64,000 nucleotides of DNA, taken from Tessaracoccus sp. MC1679 (GTDB lineage: Bacteria; Actinomycetota; Actinomycetes; Propionibacteriales; Propionibacteriaceae). Positions within the stretch are counted from its first letter, which is position 1. Each line of letters begins with the position of its first letter. Location: the NCBI RefSeq assembly GCF_014164775.1, contig NZ_JACJGB010000001.1, forward strand, positions 310,001 to 374,000, written 5' to 3'. Position numbers and translations under genes: made by a program. Positions 60,674 to 64,000 of the stretch are shown piece after piece. Under the pieces are notes generated by a model. That model saw only the letters and a list, made by a program, of their open reading frames with translations. It did not search any database and was not told the DNA's origin.

Positions 60674-61129
60674 CTAGGAGGCGGGCGGTCCAGGCTGATC
60701 GACGGGTGTCTCCGGCTCGCCGGGCTTGTCAGCGTCGGCGTGGCGGGCTTCCCCGCGGCCGCGCTCAGCCATGTCGCGGTATCCCTTGGTGAGCTCGTCG
60801 ACGAACTTGTTGACCTGCTCGCGCATCTGCGCCAGGAACGCCTTGGCGCCCTCGCTGCTGTCGGTGTCGGGGTGCGAGGCCACGTACTGGCGCTGCTGCT
60901 CCTCGTAGAACGTCTTGGCCCTGTCGCCCACGAAGCCGGCGAAACCGACGGCGGCGTAGGCGGCCTCGGTGGCCACCTTGACGATGTTGTCTCCCAGGTT
61001 CTCGGGGGAGATCTTCTCGGGCTGCTCAGACTCGACCACCTGCTCGTGCTCGGCCTCGAAATCCTTCGCGTCCTCGGCATCCACGAAGTTGGCCGTGGGG
61101 GTGGTGTCGTCGTGCTCGTGCTCAGTCAT
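60674..61129 (-). CDS. Acidic hydrophilic protein of unknown function
   Basis: A 151-residue, strongly acidic protein with a short central apolar stretch (AAYAAVGFAGFVGDRA) and a helical region with FLAQMREQVNKFVDELTKGYRDMAERG that could form a coiled coil. No known domain is recognised. An AAGGAAG ribosome binding site precedes ATG 61129. It lies 126 bp downstream of hspR on the same strand, so it might be read through from the chaperone operon or have its own promoter. Confidence 0.82.
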   Translation of the reverse strand: MTEHEHDDTTPTANFVDAEDAKDFEAEHEQVVESEQPEKISPENLGDNIVKVATEAAYAAVGFAGFVGDRAKTFYEEQQRQYVASHPDTDSSEGAKAFLAQMREQVNKFVDELTKGYRDMAERGRGEARHADADKPGEPETPVDQPGPPAS

Positions 61130-61255
61130 GATGGTTCTTCCTTCTCTCCGGGCGCCTCGCCCGGCGTCGTCTTCCAGTGTGCCCCGGATGGCGCCGTCGC
61201 CACAGGGGTGAGGGCCCTGAATTGTGCCCGGAGCCGACCCTGGTCCGGGCCGGGT

Positions 61256-61690
61256 CTATGCGTTCTCGGTGGCCGGCAGCGCGAGCCGCCGGACGGGGCG
61301 GAAGCGTCCCGCGTGCACCGCGCCGGAGGATTCCGCCGTGAAGACGCGCATGGCCGCCTCGTGGGACTGGAGGCGGCGGATGGTGTCGCTCAGGCGGTCC
61401 ACCTGATCCCGCAGGCCTTCCACCTCGGCCTCCAGCGCCAGGATGCGGCGGATGCCCTCGAGGTTGATCCCCTCCACCTGGCTGAGCTGCTGCACGTGGC
61501 GCAACTTGGCCACGTCGCGGAGAGAGTAGCGGCGGCCGCGGCCCCGGGCGCGCTGAGGCACGACCAGGCCCAGCCGGTCGTAGCCGCGAAGCGTCTGGGC
61601 GTGCATGTCCGCCAGCGACGCCGCCACGGACACCGGGAAGACGGCCGCGTCCACGTCGAAGAGTTGGGGCAGGCTCGTCATCCCACTCAC
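61256..61690 (-). CDS. hspR: Heat shock repressor HspR
   Basis: A 144-residue MerR-family repressor. The helix-turn-helix (SVAASLADMHAQTLRGYDRLGLVVPQRARGRGRRYSLRDVAKLRHVQQLSQ) is followed by the coiled-coil segment LALEAEVEGLRDQVDRLSDTIRRLQ. The conserved GINLEGIRRIL motif is typical of HspR. It represses dnaK and clpB by binding HAIR elements, with DnaK as corepressor in Streptomyces. GTG 61690 overlaps the dnaJ stop by 4 bp, the usual actinobacterial order dnaK-grpE-dnaJ-hspR. Confidence 0.95.
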   Translation of the reverse strand: MSGMTSLPQLFDVDAAVFPVSVAASLADMHAQTLRGYDRLGLVVPQRARGRGRRYSLRDVAKLRHVQQLSQVEGINLEGIRRILALEAEVEGLRDQVDRLSDTIRRLQSHEAAMRVFTAESSGAVHAGRFRPVRRLALPATENA

Positions 61691-62841
61691 CCGCCGAACA
61701 GGGAGGCCCGCGGGTTGGACTCGTGGGCCTTCTCGGCGTACTCGAGCAGCGCACGCTTGGCCTCCTCGGTCAGGCCTTCGGGGACCTGCACGTTGAGCGT
61801 CACCAGCAGGTCACCCATGGTGCCGTCCGACTTCCGGGCACCCTTGCCGCGTACCCGCATGGTGCGCCCGTTGGGGGTCGACGGCGGGACCCGCAGCTTC
61901 ACGTTGGGCCCGCTCAGCGTGGGGATGGTGATCTCCGCGCCGAGGGAGGCCTCCGTGAACGTGACGGGGACTTCGAGGGTGAGGTTGTTGCCGCTCCGGC
62001 CGAACAGCCGATGTGGGGTGACCTTCACCGAGACGTAGAGGTCGCCGGAGGCGCCGCCGTTCTCACCGGCCGCGCCCTTACCCTTGAGCCTGATCCGCTG
62101 CCCATCTGCCACGCCCGCGGGGATCCGCACCTGCATGGTCTTGGCGGACCGGCCCCGGCCCGAGCCCTCGCAGTCCGGGCACGGGTCCTCGACGATCAGG
62201 CCGCGGCCGAGGCACTCGGTGCAGGGCTCGCTCATGTGGAACACGCCGCCCGCCTGGGAGGACTGCATCCCGGACCCCTCGCACCGCGGGCAGACGCGCG
62301 GCAGCGAGCCGGCCTTCGCCCCGGTCCCCCGGCACGACGGGCACGGCTGATCCGAGATGGTGCGCATGGTCACCGTCGCGCCCTCGACGGCCTGCTCGAA
62401 CGTGATGGTCACGTCCCCCTCGATGTCCGCACCGCGGCGCGGACCCCGCTGGGTGGCGCGACGGGTGGCGCCCGTCTGCCCGAACAGGCCACCGAAGATG
62501 TCGCCCAGGCCCGCATTGCCCTGGCCGCCGGCCTGGGCGTTGCGGATCAGGTCCTCGAACCCCGGCGAGCCGCCCGGGCCGGGACGGGTGAACTTGAACC
62601 CGCCCCCGAAGAGGCTGCGGGCCTCGTCGTACTCCTTGCGCTTCTCGGTGTCGCTGAGGATGGCGTTTGCCTCCGACGCCTCCTTGAAGCGCGCCAGGGC
62701 AGCGTGGTTGTCCGGGTTCTGATCCGGGTGGTTGGCCTTGGCGATCTGCCGGAACGCCTTCTTGATCTCATCGGCACTCGCGCTCTTGGAGACGCCGAGG
62801 ACCTTGTAGTAGTCCTTTTCGAGCCAGTCCTTCGTGCTCAT
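61687..62841 (-). CDS. dnaJ: Molecular chaperone DnaJ
   Basis: A 384-residue type I Hsp40. J-domain with HPD (KANHPDQNPDNHAAL), Gly/Phe-rich region (about 75-125), four zinc-finger repeats (CPSCRGTG, CPRCEGSG, CTECLGRG, CPDCEGSG), and C-terminal substrate-binding domains. The start DWLEKDYYKVLGVSKSASADEI is typical of the actinobacterial DnaJ1 encoded with grpE. It stimulates DnaK ATPase activity. The grpE stop is 33 bp upstream; hspR overlaps downstream. Confidence 0.97.
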   Translation of the reverse strand: MSTKDWLEKDYYKVLGVSKSASADEIKKAFRQIAKANHPDQNPDNHAALARFKEASEANAILSDTEKRKEYDEARSLFGGGFKFTRPGPGGSPGFEDLIRNAQAGGQGNAGLGDIFGGLFGQTGATRRATQRGPRRGADIEGDVTITFEQAVEGATVTMRTISDQPCPSCRGTGAKAGSLPRVCPRCEGSGMQSSQAGGVFHMSEPCTECLGRGLIVEDPCPDCEGSGRGRSAKTMQVRIPAGVADGQRIRLKGKGAAGENGGASGDLYVSVKVTPHRLFGRSGNNLTLEVPVTFTEASLGAEITIPTLSGPNVKLRVPPSTPNGRTMRVRGKGARKSDGTMGDLLVTLNVQVPEGLTEEAKRALLEYAEKAHESNPRASLFGG

Positions 62842-62874
62842 TAGTCGTTCATCTCCTTTCCGCTCGTGCGTGGA

Positions 62875-63420
62875 TCAGGGGTTGGCCACCGCGACGCGCG
62901 CGGGCCGGACAACCCGGCTGCCCAGCAGGTATCCCTGCTGCATGACCTGCGAGACGGTGACCACCTCGACCGGTTCTTCCATGGGGACCGCCATCAGCGC
63001 CTCGTGGAGGTTCGGATCGAAGGCCTCACCGACCGCGCCGAAGACGGTGAGCCCGTGCTTCGCGGCCACCTTCGCCAACTCGTCGGCGATCATCTTGAAG
63101 CCGCCCTCGAGGTTCTCATGCTGCCTGGCCAATTCGATGTGGTCCAGGACCGGCATCAGGTCGTTGACCACGGCCTCGATGCCCGCCTGGCGGGCGAGGT
63201 CGCGGTCACGGTCCACCCGCTTCTTGTAGTTGACGTACTCTGCGGCGACCCGCTGAAGATCCAGGGTCCGCTCGGCGACGAGCGCCTCGAGCTCGGCCAC
63301 CTTGTCTACGGCTTCCAGGAGCTCCAGGCCCTCCGCCGGCTCAACGGCCTCGGGTGAGGGCGTCTCCTCGACGCCCTCACCCACAGCCTCGCCGTCCGGA
63401 ACGAACTGCGAATCGGTCAC
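62875..63420 (-). CDS. grpE: Nucleotide exchange factor GrpE
   Basis: A 181-residue GrpE. An acidic N-terminus and a long coiled-coil helix ([32 protein letters not shown]) precede the conserved dimer and beta-wing region ([72 protein letters not shown]). It promotes ADP release from DnaK. GTG 63420 overlaps the dnaK stop by 4 bp. Confidence 0.97.
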   Translation of the reverse strand: MTDSQFVPDGEAVGEGVEETPSPEAVEPAEGLELLEAVDKVAELEALVAERTLDLQRVAAEYVNYKKRVDRDRDLARQAGIEAVVNDLMPVLDHIELARQHENLEGGFKMIADELAKVAAKHGLTVFGAVGEAFDPNLHEALMAVPMEEPVEVVTVSQVMQQGYLLGSRVVRPARVAVANP

Positions 63421-64000
63421 TTGTTGTCCTTCTCCTCATCGACGATCTCGGCATCCACCACGTCGTCGTCACCCTGAGCGGACTCGGAGGAGTCATCGGC
63501 CGCGGCCGACTCCTGAGCCTGCTTCGCCTGGGCAGCGGAGTAGATGGCCTGGCCCATCGAGGCGGCCTTCGTGTTGAGATCATCGATCGCGGCCTTCACC
63601 ACATCGTTGTCCTCACCCTTCAGGGCCTCCTTGAGCGCCTCGGTGGCCTCCACAACCGGAGCCTTGACGTCTTCACCGATGGTATCGGCGTGCTCGGCCA
63701 AAAGCTTCTCCGTGCGGAACACCAGGGCGTCGCCCTCGTTGCGCATGTCGACGGCCTCGCGGCGCTTGCGGTCCTCCTCGGCGTGGGACTCGGCGTCTCG
63801 CACCATGCGGTCGATGTCGTCCTTGGCGAGCGCGGAGCCGCCGGTGACCGTCATCGACTGCTCCTTGCCGGTGGCCAGATCCTTGGCGCCCACGTGCACG
63901 ATGCCGTTGGCGTCGATGTCGAAGGTCACCTCGATCTGCGGGACCGAGCGGGGAGCCGGGAGCAGGCCGGTGAGCTCGAAGTTGCCGAGGCTCTTGTTGT
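63417..64000 (-). CDS. dnaK: Chaperone DnaK, C-terminal part (truncated by window end)
   Basis: About 193 C-terminal residues of Hsp70. Visible are the end of the substrate-binding beta domain ([47 protein letters not shown]), the helical lid ([37 protein letters not shown]...) and an acidic tail ending [17 protein letters not shown]. The reading frame continues beyond position 64000, so the 5' end and its promoter are not in the window. Head of the dnaK-grpE-dnaJ-hspR operon. Confidence 0.96.
   Translation of the reverse strand, partial: NKSLGNFELTGLLPAPRSVPQIEVTFDIDANGIVHVGAKDLATGKEQSMTVTGGSALAKDDIDRMVRDAESHAEEDRKRREAVDMRNEGDALVFRTEKLLAEHADTIGEDVKAPVVEATEALKEALKGEDNDVVKAAIDDLNTKAASMGQAIYSAAQAKQAQESAAADDSSESAQGDDDVVDAEIVDEEKDNK

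Noticed and set aside
60053..62038. A 661-codon plus-strand open frame opposite hspR, dnaJ and the DUF1707 gene
   Set aside because: It lies antisense to several confidently identified genes and has no protein-like character; typical of high-GC shadow frames.

Overview
This window is about 70% GC. Its gene content and habits point to a high-GC Actinomycetota, most likely the Propionibacteriaceae (Tessaracoccus or Propionibacterium side); that placement is inference. The supporting signs are HspR with HAIR control of chaperones, a DtxR/IdeR-type box, a DesA3-like desaturase next to its reductase, DUF1707 proteins, a free-standing maltokinase cap domain, and many genes with a TANNNT box 6-10 nt before the start codon (probable leaderless mRNAs). 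I saw no phage, plasmid, insertion sequence, CRISPR, rRNA or tRNA. It reads as ordinary chromosome with an unusual set of intergenic palindromic repeats.

Layout. 1-1.1 kb: start of a probable cobQ and all of cbiB/cobD (cobalamin synthesis). 1.1-6 kb: AhpD-like protein, aldo/keto reductase, TetR regulator and a GH3 beta-glucosidase. 6-10.2 kb: two CNNM/CBS membrane proteins, then an MFS exporter with a KmtR-like ArsR regulator. 10.3-15.7 kb: a NarL-type two-component system, a single frame joining a ferric-reductase-like flavocytochrome to a MacB-type ABC ATPase, and the matching permease. 15.7-19 kb: CopB-type P-ATPase behind a CsoR-type operator, and a ZIP transporter. 19-21.4 kb: desaturase and its electron-transfer reductase. 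21.4-25.5 kb: five-gene MoxR/DUF58/DUF4129 operon. 25.6-26.4 kb: a frameshifted mscS. 26.5-36.3 kb: FAD oxidoreductase, phosphatase, spermidine-synthase-like protein, MATE exporter, XRE regulator and alcohol dehydrogenase pair, sugar-dehydrogenase lipoprotein, pdxH and small proteins. 36.4-39 kb: clpB. 39.2-46.8 kb: GH13 enzyme, wHTH protein, carbonic anhydrase, L-lactate dehydrogenase, Mak cap/DUF2277 and tdh-kbl threonine catabolism. 46.9-50.1 kb: TPP riboswitch and thiM-thiE-thiD-tenA. 50.1-54.3 kb: unknown membrane-anchored protein and glycogen phosphorylase. 54.5-59.3 kb: siderophore uptake operon behind a DtxR-like box. 59.3-60.1 kb: repeat-rich, no credible gene. 60.1-64 kb: DUF1707 protein, acidic protein, then hspR, dnaJ, grpE and the 3' part of dnaK.

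How the genes work together. The dnaK-grpE-dnaJ-hspR operon at the right end and clpB about 24 kb away are probably one HspR regulon, because clpB carries a HAIR palindrome. The thiamine genes form a TPP-controlled salvage operon. The siderophore genes form one iron-repressed operon. GH13, the Mak cap protein, glycogen phosphorylase and possibly the unknown 494-residue protein suggest a dispersed alpha-glucan/trehalose theme. No clearly new defence or biosynthetic system was found. The most unusual items are the flavocytochrome-ABC open frame and the mosaic palindromic repeats whose two end hairpins are swapped around a core of constant orientation.
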